From: Larimichthys crocea
Lineage: Eukaryota; Chordata; Actinopteri; Sciaenidae
Direction of reading: 5' to 3'
Length of the DNA: 64,000 nucleotides
Assembly: GCF_000972845.2 (NCBI RefSeq)
Contig: NW_020853535.1
Coordinates: 496,001 to 560,000 of the forward strand
The translations under genes and the position numbers were made by a program. Shown piece by piece: positions 48,792 through 61,137 of this stretch (position 1 is the first letter of the stretch; each line of letters opens with the position of its first letter). Below the pieces are notes generated by a model. That model searched no databases, was not told the origin of the DNA, and saw nothing but the letters and a program-made list of their open reading frames with translations.

Positions 48792-51650
48792 ATCCAAAAG
48801 GTATGAGACATACATGATAATTAGTTTGCTAATTATGAAACCAGCAATGCAGTCAAGGCTGATTTATTTGGGGTCGCCATCTGCGCATTTAGAAGAGAAC
48901 ATGATCTCTGAAACTAAATTAGTTTATTACCCCTAATTATAATAACAATGCATTTGGATAATAGTGTTTTATCAAAGTTGAATGAGTGGGTCCACTTATT
49001 AAATCTAAAGTATTCCCCAACATTTGTAACTAACTACTTCCTTAACATTACCAAACTCCAGTCAATTTGGTACTTGAGATCTGCAATCACCTTTTGTTGA
49101 CTGGGAATGCATGAGGGTATATTTGGGTTATATTGGGCCATTGAAACAATGACATGGCACCCTCAACTTATCCTCTGCCACAAACTAAAAGAATATGATT
49201 TTTTGTACATTTTGCCTTTTTGTTTTCAAGACAGGGAAATCCCCATGTATCACAGTCAGCAAATCTCCACTGCTACATTTTAGATGCCAAGGGGGGGACT
49301 TCTTCTTACAAAAATGGTTAAAGTAAAATCATCCAGTATGCAACAATACTGCCTGTAATGACCATAAAAGTTTGATATTGTGCTACTAAATGGTCAGACT
49401 AACATTAAAAAGAATCTAAATGAATCACCATGTGTCTGAACTGGAGAGTTTTCTGTTCGCATACATTTCTGTAGCTATTCATTAGACCCCATAATCATTT
49501 ACAGCTTGTTCGTTTATTTCCTGGATATGTAGTGATTACAGTAGTCATCCTTTTAATTTTGTCTGAGTGCTGTAGGAAGGAGAGCATGGAAAAAAAGAAC
49601 ATGTCATATCAGATAGCTTAACATTTTAAATTGTATTTACTGTAACTGAGATCTGAAGACAACAGTCTGCTCTGTGGGCTGCCAAAAAACTTCAGTGCCA
49701 TGTGACCTCATTTGTGGCTTGGATTACAGACGCACCGCAGGTCTGTTAAAGTTTGATGGTTACATTGTTTGACTGGCTACTGTCTCAGCACAGCAGGATG
49801 ATGTAGGCTAATATGTAGTGTGTCAGTCCTCTGAGAGCCAATATTTATAGTAAGCAATTCTCTCTCCCTTTAATGAGACCAGCGATGGTGTGTAGTGGGT
49901 GCTGAGGAAAGGAGTCTGTGAGTGTGCTGAATACGGGGAGGTGATGTTACAAGTTAGTGCTGTTGATCCCCATAGTACATGTATGTGTAATAAGTATTTT
50001 AATTACCAGGCTCTGTTTCATGAAAAAATTGATATATTGTCAACTTCAGCTATGGATAAATTCAGATTCACGTGATTATTACCTCAGCCCACCCTCCTGA
50101 CCACTGCAGCCTCTGTTTGGATAGCTAAGTGCGGTGAAATAAGTAAACGAAGAGGACGCTGAGTGCTGATTTTTCTTCCATATGAAATTTATCGCTTTCC
50201 TATTAGCTGCATCCATAGGCGCAAACGTTCCGAAGCATCAACGGCTGATTAAGAGCCCGAGACGCTTCCCCAACCTCTATCTCTGTCCCTGGTAGTACGG
50301 CTCAGCAGAAAATTTCAGCTGAATCACCTTTCATGTCACAAATAAAAATTCAGCACGCAGACCTCTAAGACAGCCACCCACCTCTCCTGAAGTCTTCCCG
50401 CTCTCCAGAGAGCTGAAAGAAAAAGATACAGACCTATTTAGATAGAGGTGATTTAAGCTGTTTTGCTAAGCTTTGAATTATTTCCTCCACCCCGAAGGAT
50501 GCAGTCTGGTTGACAAATATACCCAATTAGTGTGTGTTCCCATGGAGAGTCTTTTCATGGTCTTTCAAGGTGAATCCATTTGAAGAAGATAAAAGTTACT
50601 GAACTGTCATTTTCTGTTTTTTTTGTGGGCTTTCCTCTTTGACTTTTTGACACACAACTGTCTTTTTCCTGTTATCTATCTTCTCTTACTGTTTCTGCTT
50701 TTTTTTAATTCCACCTTTTGTACTTTTTAGTTTACAGAATTTTGCGATAGTGTGAATGATTATATAACCCAATTTTCTTTTCTTTTTCTTTTTATGTTTG
50801 TTTGACTGCTTTTGATTCTAAAATTTGAACCTGACTAGCAAAGAGTCCGACTTTCTGCTGTCATCTGTTGCACAAAGCAACCCTGACTTCAGTACAATTA
50901 ATTATGTATTCTGGATTGCCTGAGACATTTTCAAACTGAACACATAGCTGCCCAAACTAAGATACCAATCTTCTGTCTTCTGTGGAGGAGAAAGTGATGC
51001 AATAACTTCAAAATATTAGCTTATGAATATTTTGTGAAAAGCTGTTTTAATCAATAGTTTTATATGAACAATGGATTTAACAGTATTAGCAATGTGATCG
51101 GTGTCACTTGTGGTGACAGATTTACGGAACGTTTTAGCGCCTTTCAGTTCATTGTTTTAGTTTTTCAACATTATTGTTTTGGTTGACTCTGACAGCTCTC
51201 ATCAGCATTATTTCTAGACAGCAGGTAGCTGTTAAACCCTCAGTCTTATCCAGCAAGAAAGCTGAAGATCCAAATATTTCCCTCAGACGTTGGTGGAAAG
51301 GAGCTAAAAGAGAGTAAATACTGGACTTTGACAATAGTTAATGATTTGGATTTAGAATAATTGACAGTAACTTTGTGTGTGAAAGGGGTTTTAAAGTTCA
51401 TCCACAATGCACACAATAAAATCAGTGGTGGTTGAGAGGTTGTCTGATTAAGTCTAAGACTCAATACTGTATCTCATCTCATTGTAGACTTTTTCGTCCT
51501 TTTAACTAGTCCTAAGTTCTATACTCTACTTTTTGTGTATTCACAGTAACAAAAGTGACAACAAGTAGTACCAGAGAGTTACCTATGTTATTAAGACTTC
51601 ATAGCATAAAGAGACAAAATGTAATAAAAAAAGTTATCTGTGTCATATAG
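48792..51650. other. Intron, no exon recognised
   Basis: AT-rich sequence. At 51125-51320 it contains a copy of a dispersed repeat (TTTTAGCGCCTTTCAGTTCA ... AATATTTCCCTCAGACGTTGG) that recurs at 52900-53060, 54165-54410, 58620-58760 and 63360-64000. Confidence 0.45.
51125..51320. repeat. Dispersed repeat copy (TTTTAGTGTCTTTCAGCTCA family)
   Basis: Shares with 52905-53080 and 63365-63440 the order: TTAG-G-CTTTCAGCTCATTGTTTT, a TTTTGGTT block, then TATTTCCCTCAG-TTGG. Copies at 54165-54410 and 58620-58760 are in the opposite orientation (GCTGAAAGGTGCTAAAA). Probably a non-autonomous DNA element; ends not defined. Confidence 0.55.
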
Positions 51651-51848
51651 GTGTGAGTTTATCTCTACATGGGTCTGAGCCCAAACGGCGGAGCCCCCGA
51701 CGCAGAGTCCAGCTGCAGCCCTCGGTCTCAGGCTACCAGGCAGCGGACAGAATTCTCGCTTTCTCCTTCTGTGGGAAGGCTGACATCATGGAGGAATCCT
51801 CGGGGGAAGCCCCGGACTCCAGCACCCAAGATGATCTGCCTCCCCTCG
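51651..51848 (+). CDS. ano4: ano4 first canonical coding exon (start 51788) with in-frame upstream extension
   Basis: The exon runs from a TCATATAG acceptor to a CCCTCG|GTGAGA donor (phase 1) and joins exon 53181. The ATG at 51788 begins [12 protein letters not shown], which resembles the start of vertebrate anoctamin-4, so it is a plausible canonical start. The same frame is also open for 45 codons upstream to the acceptor (SLSLHGSEPKRRSPRRRVQL, QPSVSGYQAADRILAFSFCG), in phase with exon 45423-45647. That allows a longer N-terminal isoform. The upstream part is Arg-rich and has no domain I know. Confidence 0.7.
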
Positions 51849-54800
51849 GTGAGACTCTGTTTGAAATTTCTTCTTATACCTTCATTTGTTCAAATTTAAC
51901 AATGATAAATTAAAGAGGTCAGCCCTTTTGTGATACTGGCCAGCTTCCAGTTATAAGTGTGTGTGACAGGGCAGGTGCTAATGTGAACACACAACCAGTA
52001 CATTGAACCTCTAGGTGGACGCTGTTCAATTTTTGACTGCAGTGTGGTCCTAAATGTGTTTGCAGGCTACATTGGCAGCTAAGATTTCAAATACATGTGT
52101 GTGTACATTACATTACTCTCATCTCAAGGAAGTGGCACATACTGTTTGAGATCAACCTTTTTCTAGATGCGCAACAGTAAACCCACTCTTGTGCAGTTAG
52201 TTCCTGATGAACATAAGCAAAAGCTAAACATTAAACATAATATCAATAACATTTTTAGTGACTTAGAGCCAATTCAAACCAAATCAGGACTCAATCAGGT
52301 TTTCCCATTCATTTGAATGGGGATAGACGGTTTAGGCTTGGGTGGTGTAGGCTGCAGGTTGTAGCGGCAGATAAGCAAACAAACAGCAACAACTTTTAGA
52401 GAAAAAAACGGTGGCATCATGCTGTGGTGGCCAAACTGCTCCACAGTCAGCCTGAAATATCGCTAAACCACGACACCAGATTTGGTCTGAATGTAACGGG
52501 TAACATGTTTTTAATTTCCCCTTCTTGTTCTGACCAAATGGAGATGGATGCTAGCGTAGTGTCTCTGTGAAGGAGCATTCTCGGAAACCTGAACTGACTT
52601 TTAGATGCTAACGTTACCCGCGTGGCTAATGTAAAAAATTAGATGGCTCCAAAAAAAAACAGACCCCAAAAGAAACAATGGTCATTTAAGGCTGAAATGG
52701 TTTCTCTCAGCAGAAAACAAATCGTGTTACAATAAAATAGACTACCCTTTAGGATTAAAAATACCTCCTTAAAATGTAATATTTGAATGATGCGTCACAT
52801 CACATTACCTGGTTTAATGAGAAAGGTGTTGCTCGTAGCGATGAATCCACAGAGACTCATCAAACGACTGTGCTGTTTCCACTTCAACTCGTAGAGAGAG
52901 AACATTAGTGACTTTCAGCTCATTATTTTGGTTTTTACTGCCTGCAGCTTTCACACTGTTTTATTTTAGTTTCTAGCCAGCATTAGGCTGCAAAGGAGAC
53001 AGGCAGAGGTGATCTGACACCAAAGTAAAGCAAATGGTAGATTAAATATTGGACATACATTCATCAGGTGGCCAGAAACATGAATAAATAACAATAAATG
53101 CTAATCATGTCTGTTACTGTAGCGTTCACTGCACTTTACTGTAATATAACTTTTATACATTCTGCTCAACTTCCCTCCAGCTGTGAAGGATGTTAATGTG
53201 CTGCTTGACAGAAAAAGGTCAGATGGCATCAGCAGTCCGTCCAGAGACGACGACTCCACCCTGCTGAATCAGGGAACCCACAGCAGCATCCTTGACGACA
53301 ACACAAAGTCCGATTCTAGCCTCCCAGAGGTCAGTAGTGAAACTAAATCGAATTGCACCCTTCACCCCAACTGATGATATAAGCCAGTTTGGTCAGGAGT
53401 AGTTTATAGAGTGGTATGTGTAAAGGTTACAGCTAGGTTAACACCCACATACTTTAATCATGATAAACAATGGATGAGGATTCGTTTAAGGTGATGGTGG
53501 ACTCTGTGTGTTGTCAGGGGAGGGGTAAATCCAGAGGCCTTTGCTTGAGCAATGGAAAGAGCCGTATCGACTACATCCTGGTTTACAGGAAGTCCAGCTC
53601 ACAGTCAGAGAAGCGGGAGATATTTGAGCGGAACATCCGTGCTGAGGGCTTACAGATGGAAAAGGAGGTAAAGAACCGTCACAATTGCTATTTATTTCAT
53701 TGTATTAACAAAGGTGGAATTTTCTATCTTTAGGTTACACCGGGTCCGTGTGGGCCTTGAGGTCCTCGGCAGTAGTAGTTGTTTGGCTTTGTTTGAGGAC
53801 AGCAGGTGCCAGCCTATCTCAACACTGTGGTGACCCGGGTCGAAGGAACTGAATGTTGACTTTTTTATGTTTCATTTACATAAACCCACAACAGTGTCTC
53901 CAGACTGGAATGTGCTGACAGTAACACTAACATGGGTAAAGACATTCTCTTCTAATTCTGGGCGTGTAGTATTTGTGGTGTTATCTTGAGGTTTAAAGTC
54001 TGACCACCAGCATGAGTTTGGCAGAATGTGAGACCGACTCAGGCACTTCTGATGAGAGTGTCTCTAATTCTCCTTGATCAATCGTCAATAAATAATACAG
54101 CATAAGACATCAGAGGCTCCTGAACACTTTTTTCCCTTCCCCTATTCAATGTACTCTTAGCATAGTTTTGGTCTCCACCAACTCCTGAGGAAACCTTGCT
54201 CTTTAGTGGTTAAATGCCATTAACCTATGTTTAACTGCTGTTTTGTTTCTTGGAAAGTAGCGTACATCAATTTTATCACAGCTTTTTTTTTTAGCTGAAA
54301 ACAGCCTCTTGCTTTGGCTGGAGACAATGTTGATAGAAGCGATAAGACCACTGAGCCACAACAGTAAAGTTGTGAACCGTAAAACCAAAACAATGGACTC
54401 AAAGACACTAAAATGTGCTTTGGCTTCATCACTACAAATTATACGTAGCCATTTGATCAGTTGTTTATATAAAAATATTGATTGGAGCAGTTTTAAATTA
54501 TTTGTTTTGTCTGGCCACCAGCCTGAAAAACATTTTATTGCAATGTGAGAGAGCCAGAAATTATGAATTATTAATTGTTAATTGATTATTATTATCAATA
54601 ATTAGTAATTCATTATTAATATTCTATTATATTCTATTATATTATATTATATTATATTATATTATATTATATTATATTATATTATATTATATAGCATTAG
54701 TATTGTTTTTCCTTCCTTCCACTAAAGAGACACCTGAGATCAGGTTTAACTACAGAGCGGTACTCCCTCAGCTGAGAGGGATTAAGTGTCTTACATCAGC

Positions 54801-56549
54801 AGGGCAGAAGCTATAATCACAGCGCTCCACCTGAAGAATTGCTTTAACAATAATATTCACAGTTATTTTTGTTCTCTCTGCTCGGTAGAGAGATTTTTAA
54901 CTCTCCGGCCAAGTTTCTAAGCAAAAATAGCCACATCTTTGAAAAATGATGATTACAAGTAAACAAGGAGCTTGGTAAGTTCCTGTACTGACAGAGAATT
55001 AGCCATGCTGTGATTATTTTGGCAATCCTGCAGCTGCATTAATAGCGTGCAACATGAGCAACATCCGTACCGATCTGTGTAAAGAAGCAATTTAATGCCC
55101 ACTCCTATAATGCATGTAATCTCAATGGCCAAATTGCTGAATTTTAAAATGCTCTGAGCCTTTGTGCCTTGTCTCACAAGGTCTGACAGCTGAGTGCTGT
55201 TGCGGCATTCATCTGTGAGCAACCACTCATAGAGCCAAAACAAATGTGCTGATGGCAATTTTCTCCCCTGCTGCTTCTTATTTAGCAAAAAAGTGTCCCA
55301 GTGAAAAAGTGGAAAATGTGGATGTGTGTGTGTGTTAACTTCTGGACTATCTGCAGATGCAGTAGCATCAAGGTCATTGGTAACTAGAACATCCAGGAGA
55401 AGACAGTGATTCTTCTTGTCTCCTTCTACAGCAAACTTGTGTGTGTTTCTCGTGTGGAGTCATTTTGTTATTTTTAGGTTTCTCTCCAGTTAGCTCCTGA
55501 TTCATACACCTTTAGACTGACTCCTTCTCTGTCAAGCAGTACAGGTGAGGAAAAGAGCTGAACCTAGCAACCGTATTGATGTTGGATATGTTGATGCAGC
55601 TGTCTGCGCCGAGATTATATTTTGTAGTCCTTCCCATTCTAACGTAAACTTATCTTCCTGTTGAAATTAAATTGTTGTGTGTGTTTCTTTACAGGCCTCT
55701 GTAACAAACAGTGACGTGATTTTCCTGAAGCTTCATGCACCATGGGATGTCCTCTGTCGCTATGCAGAGCTTATGAACATCCGCATGCCTTTTAGGTGAG
55801 ACTTAAGAGTTTAAGTAGTAGTGGTCAAAGAACTCCAGTGGCTGTAATTGGATGTTTTACTTGCAAAAGCAATAGTAATGGTAGTAGCTGTAGTAGTACC
55901 CTTCATTTATGTGATCATCCTCATTACTGAACTGTACTTAATATTTCCCAATGTCCTACATATTCCAGGAGGAAAATCTTTTACATGCATCGACGGCACA
56001 AGTTCATGAGCAGGTGAGCGTTCAGTCGAATGAGATTAGCTGAGAAAACAAAACAATACTACAGATTTAACAGAAACTTGACTTGCAGGATGGAGAAGCG
56101 CATCAACAAATTTCGTGGTTGGCTTCCCCGCAAGCCCATGAAGTTCGACGACACTCTGCCCGACCTGGAGGAGAACGAGAGCTTTACCGCCCCCTTCAGT
56201 CGATCAAGGATACATCAGTGAGTTTTTACGGAATGCCCTTTACAAACTCATTCTCCCAAGAAATGAACTTTATCTTGCACTTTTGCGCCTTTTTAATACA
56301 CACTACACACTACAAACAAATCAGACAGACTTGTAAAAACTGGTTTGTTTCACTGCAGCTTCATCATCCACAACAAAGACACTTTTTTCAACAACGCCAC
56401 CAGAAGTCGCATCGTTCACCACATCCTCCAGCGGGTCAAATATGAGGAGGGTAAAAATAAGATGGGTAAGTTTTGTTCTTTGGCATTATGACAAATTTGA
56501 CTGTGGAAATAACTGAAATTGGAGGAAAGGAAAATGCATGCTAAGAAAT

Positions 56550-56591
<42 letters not shown>

Positions 56592-58463
56592 TATCAATCA
56601 ATTAAAACATGTCATTTTTTCAAGTGAATTCAAACCCAACCCATGTAGCCTGACCTCAAACTACACCGTCAAGTTGAAGTTTTGTTAATTTCAGTTGCCT
56701 CCACTTTGACATTACTGCAAGGCATTAGGCAGTAACTTTACAAAGCAAACATCCCTTTGGCACCTTTAGCCATGATTTTAATATATATAGTGAATAATAC
56801 ATTAAAGCTGCAATAAGCATGCATAAGATTAATAATAAATGGTTTTGTGTCACGATTATCCATTTAGCACGGCTTGCTAGTTTTCTCCAGTTCTGTGAGC
56901 AAAGAGAACAACAGCAGCATAGTTAATTGATAATGCAACTAGATACAGTGGGTCAGATGAACAGTGCTTTTACAAACACCCTCCACAGCAGTACAAGGCA
57001 AAGCTGTCCTGTTCATCAGGCACCTGTTGCTCTTCTTTCATGATTCTCTGTGTTTGATTCCAGGGATTAATCGTCTTTTGAGCAATAATTCATATGATGC
57101 AGCTTTCCCGCTTCATGAGGTAATTTATCTGATCTCCAGAAAGCCATTCATTAAATAATCCCTGTCACCTCCTATCAGGTCATAACTATGCGACTTTATG
57201 TGGCATGTATGTGGTTGTGTATTGCATGGACTGATAACACATACATGCATCGTGTTTTTCCATGTCTGTGTACATGTGTGTGCCTTGACTTTTAACAGGG
57301 GAGATATCACAGTAAAAACTCCATCAGAACACATGGAGCAGAGAACCACCGGCATCTACTGTACGAATGCTGGGCTTGGTGGGGGGTTTGGTACAAGTAC
57401 CAACCGCTGGACCTCATCAGGTAACTACATTTAGACACCTGAAGTTAAAATCCGAACATCATGGGAGGTAGAGCAGGTTTACTAGATACAGTATATTTTA
57501 TAGGAGTTTTTTTATATATATATATATATTTTCAAGGACACTAACAGAACACCTCAAATGTGTTCCTCTTGTGCTCTGCTGTTGTTTCAGGAGGTATTTC
57601 GGGGAGAAGATTGGTCTGTACTTTGCCTGGCTTGGCTGGTACACAGGGATGCTGTTTCCTGCAGCTATGGTGGGGCTCTTGGTATTCCTATATGGCGTCT
57701 TCACTCTGGAGCACTGCCAGGTCAGGTAAACACACCTCCTCTTTTTATGATGAAAAATAAATATCCCTCAAGCTGGTAATTTTATTTTATTAGAATCATT
57801 TTAAATAACCCTTCTGAGTTCTACAGAAGAACATATGAAGAAAATATGCTCTGTCTTTATAAGAGGGTTTGAAACAGTGGCGCAAGATACTGAATATAAG
57901 ATCATAACTATACTTAACAACTTCCATAAAAAAACTGAACAGATACTCACGTGCAGTGCAGTATTGCACTTGCTAGTGTTTTTTTTTTTCAGAAAGTTCA
58001 AAATTGAGGCTTTTACTATGTTGCGCAAAGCTATTTTCACTCTTGCTGGACATTATAATACCAGTTTTACCAGAGTTTGATGGACTAACTCTTGTTCTCC
58101 AGTAAAGAAATCTGCCAAGCCACTGACATCATCATGTGCCCCATCTGTGACCGGTACTGCCCCTACCTGAGACTGTCAGACAGCTGCATCTATGCCAAGG
58201 TACTGTCACCACAGAAAAATGTTCCAGACAGCTGTTTTTCACTGTTTTGTACCAGTGTGGAAAATGTGCAGATTAACAGTCAATTTAGGCCAAATCCAGT
58301 GCCATAATGTGTTTGATTTAGATCAGGAATTGAAGCTAAACATAATTTATTGTTATGCAGATAAATAGTAACTCTAATTTAGACTTCCTTTCTTCTTCTC
58401 AGGTCACCCATCTCTTCGACAATGGGGCAACTGTTTTCTTTGCTGTGTTCATGGCTGTTTGGG
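51788..58463 (+). CDS. ano4: Anoctamin-4 (TMEM16D), N-terminal part; gene continues beyond the window
   Basis: Anoctamin-4 is a calcium-dependent membrane protein of the TMEM16 family, linked to lipid scrambling and cation conductance. Exons after 51651-51848: 53181-53329, 53518-53667, 55695-55795, 55969-56013, 56089-56217, 56359-56465, 57064-57119, 57299-57420, 57591-57725, 58103-58199 and 58403-58463; all phases agree. The cytosolic dimerisation region gives [93 protein letters not shown] and [21 protein letters not shown]1 is [20 protein letters not shown] onward, followed by the Cys-rich loop [17 protein letters not shown] and the start of TM2 ([17 protein letters not shown]). Details such as KDVN, LQMEKE and [18 protein letters not shown] favour ANO4 over ANO3. 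The last exon leaves in phase 1 and the next is not in the window. Confidence 0.95.
52900..53080. repeat. Dispersed repeat copy in ano4 intron
   Basis: Contains TTAGTGACTTTCAGCTCATT, a TTTTATTTTAGTTTCTAGCCAG block and ATTAAATATTGGACATACATTCATCAGGTGG, related to 51125-51320. Confidence 0.55.
54165..54410. repeat. Dispersed repeat copy, opposite orientation
   Basis: TTTTGGTCTCCACCAACTCCTGAGG and CAGTAAAGTTGTGAACCGTAAAACCAAAACAATGG correspond to 58625-58745. Confidence 0.55.
54620..54692 (+). repeat. (ATATT)n microsatellite
   Basis: About fourteen 5-bp units, the first few with a C. Same unit class as 45764-45812. Confidence 0.9.
56551..56591 (+). repeat. (GATA)n microsatellite
   Basis: Ten perfect GATA units in an ano4 intron. 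Confidence 0.92.
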
Positions 58464-58619
58464 GTAAGTTGGACTTTTTACATTTCTGCATAAACTGTCC
58501 AGGTGTTTCTTCTCCTAGAAACATACTTGGCTAACAGTAGGAAAAAAGTTGTCCATTAACACACCAAGCGAACACATCATAACAATTATTTCTGTCAGGC
58601 TAGTGTCCAATATTTACCC

Positions 58620-58760
58620 TGCATTTAGCTCTGTTTTGGTCTCCACCAGCTGAAAAACAGCTGCCCTGTGCTGCTGGAGGTCACAGCTGTGAGACTGAAC
58701 CAAAATAATAAAGTTGTGAGCTGTGAAACAAAAACAATGAGCTGAAAGGTGCTAAAACAC
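58620..58760. repeat. Dispersed repeat copy in the last ano4 intron of the window
   Basis: TTTTGGTCTCCACCAGCTGAAAAACAGC and AATAAAGTTGTGAGCTGTGAAACAAAAACAATGAGCTGAAAGG match the copy at 54165-54410. Confidence 0.6.
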
Positions 58761-59621
58761 ACTGTAGAACTGAGGGGAATTGCTTAATTGGGTAATAATT
58801 GTGGTCACTAGGTCAACACTTGTCATATAGTGAACCAACACATTCATATAAAAATGTAGTAGTGCAGCTTTATTTAATTTGTTTTGTTACTGAAATGATG
58901 AAAAAGACATGATTGATCTCTAAAAATAAAACTATTATCGCTACATTTAAACACACATTATAACATGACATATAGATTATACACTGTTTTGCTTTCCCTA
59001 TATTTCTTTCTACACATTTTGTTTGTTGTTTATATCAGCACCAGAAGGATCAGAACTGCACCATGTCCCAGGGTATGGAAGGTCCAAACAGAGAGTTTGT
59101 GATGGGTTCATATTGTTCAACTGCTGCAGACACAGCATGTGATGAAGCAGCACTGTCACATGGCAGATAGCTCGTCTGCTTATGAATGTGGATGGATGTA
59201 GGCGCTGAGGGATACAAAGGAGAGGAAAATTAACCTAAAAAAACAAGGGCAGAAAATTCTTTAAGTAAAGATTCTGATTTTTGGCAAAGCAATTTATAAA
59301 CTGTGGTATGTGAGAAAGCTCTCACCCAGGGAGGGACAACATTCACAGCTCATGCTGCTTCTCTCATTTTATTCCAGCAACATATTTAGTCTGAATTATA
59401 TGGGTACAAAATCAGACCTGGAGACATGAAATATGTGATTTGTATTTGAGTTTTCATTATACTCGCCCACATGGATCTTGTCATATCAGTGAGTTCATAT
59501 TGTCATCATTCATTGTGTTTTGTGAAATGTTTTACTAAAAAAAAACAACTCAGACTATGAGTAAAGTTTCATTATTTGCAATTAAAAAAAGAAAACTATT
59601 ATCAGCAAACAAAAATCTCAC

Positions 59622-59765
59622 CCGTAAGTTTTTTAACAGAACCTGGGTGTTTGAGAGCCTTTCGCACTCTGTTTTCGAATCTCCAGCATCTCAGCAGGAA
59701 GAACAGAGCCAAACACAGCTGAAGGACAAAGGTGAACACGCCCAGCAAGACTATGGTGTTGGTAA
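59622..59765 (-). CDS. Candidate minus-strand exon with a transmembrane segment
   Basis: On the minus strand a pyrimidine-rich acceptor (CTTTACCCTCAACAG) precedes 144 nt open in phase 1, ending at ACTTACGG|GTGAG. It encodes TNTIVLLGVFTFVLQLCLAL and FFLLRCWRFENRVRKALKHPG: one hydrophobic helix followed by a basic juxtamembrane stretch, as in a type I membrane protein. It lies inside the ano4 intron on the opposite strand. I do not recognise the family. Confidence 0.45.
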
Positions 59766-60282
59766 CTGTTGAGGGTAAAGAAAGGAGACAGATTGAATGT
59801 GGTTTTGTAGCTGACACACTGCTTGGACATTAGCATTTCAACCAAACCTTTTACCGGAGTTTAAATGTAATTTAGCTAAATGCTTACTTAAATCTAACAT
59901 AGACCAAAAGTGAGGACTTGTTAGAATTGTATAATTCACACACAGTAGGTAACATGGCTCTCAAACTACAGTATACCTACTAATGAAAGCAGTGCAGGCC
60001 CTGTTGCATTAGTGTGTTAATAATTCAGACACTCAGACATATTCAGACAATGTCCACATCACAGTTGAAACACTATCAGTTTCACACTTATAAATGTTTA
60101 ATGGTGACTTGCAGATAGAGTGGGACAAATGAGTCGAGGCAAAGTAAAGAAAAAAGGCTGTGTATGTAGACAGAGAATGTAGAGCAAAAAATACTTAAAT
60201 AGATTGTAAACCCTTTGATAGATTGAGATAATTTAAAGCTATAGAATCACAAACTTTTAGTAAGAGTGACTTGGAACAGTAC

Positions 60283-60397
60283 CAGCTGATGATAGGTGGA
60301 CCCAGTGGGTGACCTCTGGCTGAGAGGAACCCAGAGTCAGGTTTTGGTTCTGGAGAAATCCCATCTTTCAGATTCCTCACTGCTTCAGGAGCATCTC
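60283..60397 (-). CDS. Second candidate minus-strand exon
   Basis: After the acceptor CTGTGCAG the minus strand is open, reading DAPEAVRNLKDGISPEPKPD and SGFLSARGHPLGPPIIS, to a possible donor CAGCTG|GTACTG. Entry is phase 1 but that donor is phase 2, which does not match the 59622-59765 exon, so the pair may need another exon between or one may be spurious. Confidence 0.3.
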
Positions 60398-60566
60398 CTG
60401 CACAGACGACAAAGACATTTATTTGTAATTGACCAATAAATAAAAAAATTCTGTATTTCATCTGCTCCTACTCATTTAAGTGTTCAAACCAAACTCTTTG
60501 TCACGTATTATTATTTATGATTTTTTAAAACTTGTTTTATTGAAAACAACTGTAACTTTTAATTGT

Positions 60567-61137
60567 TTGAAGCAACATTGTGTAACTTTTCCACCAATAA
60601 ATTACTGATGATGTATGCAAGAAGCACATAACGCATTAGGTTTTAAGTCTTGGACATGGCTGCATATCATACATATTAATGGGGAGTCGAGCTGGTGTTG
60701 TGCTAGAACAGGAGCTGGGCAAGTGTTATTATGGCCCAGCAGCATTTATGGACATAATGACAGAGGCGAAACAACAGAAGGTGAAGGTGAAGAGAAACAT
60801 GAGATTGGCTGAGCAAGAGGTAATCAAATAAGACTAAATGTGGGGCTGACTTTAAGGGGTTGGTGAGAGCTTTGTGAAATAAAAGGCTGAAAGACAGACG
60901 CAGCTTCTTGCCGTTGGACTAGCAAGTAATATTAGCTGGCTGCTATGTCTTGTGTTATTGTGTTTGCTTGATGTTTGCCTGTTAACAAAGCTGTTCACTT
61001 GCTAGTTTTTGATCATTAGTAATATAATCAATCAACACATTTATGTGTAGTGTGTGTAACTGTCCATATTATCACAAGTATTACACTCTGGGGCACTAAA
61101 TTATAAAAATACTAATTACTACACAATGTTGCTTTAA
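60567..61137. mobile_element. 571-bp MITE with 17-bp TIRs
   Basis: Left end TTGAAGCAACATTGTGT, right end ACACAATGTTGCTTTAA; the inverted ends differ at one base. The interior has no coding signature. TTAA/TTGA at the outer ends matches the layout of the MITEs at 43694 and 48119. Confidence 0.85.

Noticed and set aside
53181..58463. Identification as anoctamin-3
   Set aside because: Residues such as [19 protein letters not shown]-like GWLPRKPM, and [15 protein letters not shown] agree with my recollection of ANO4 and differ from ANO3.
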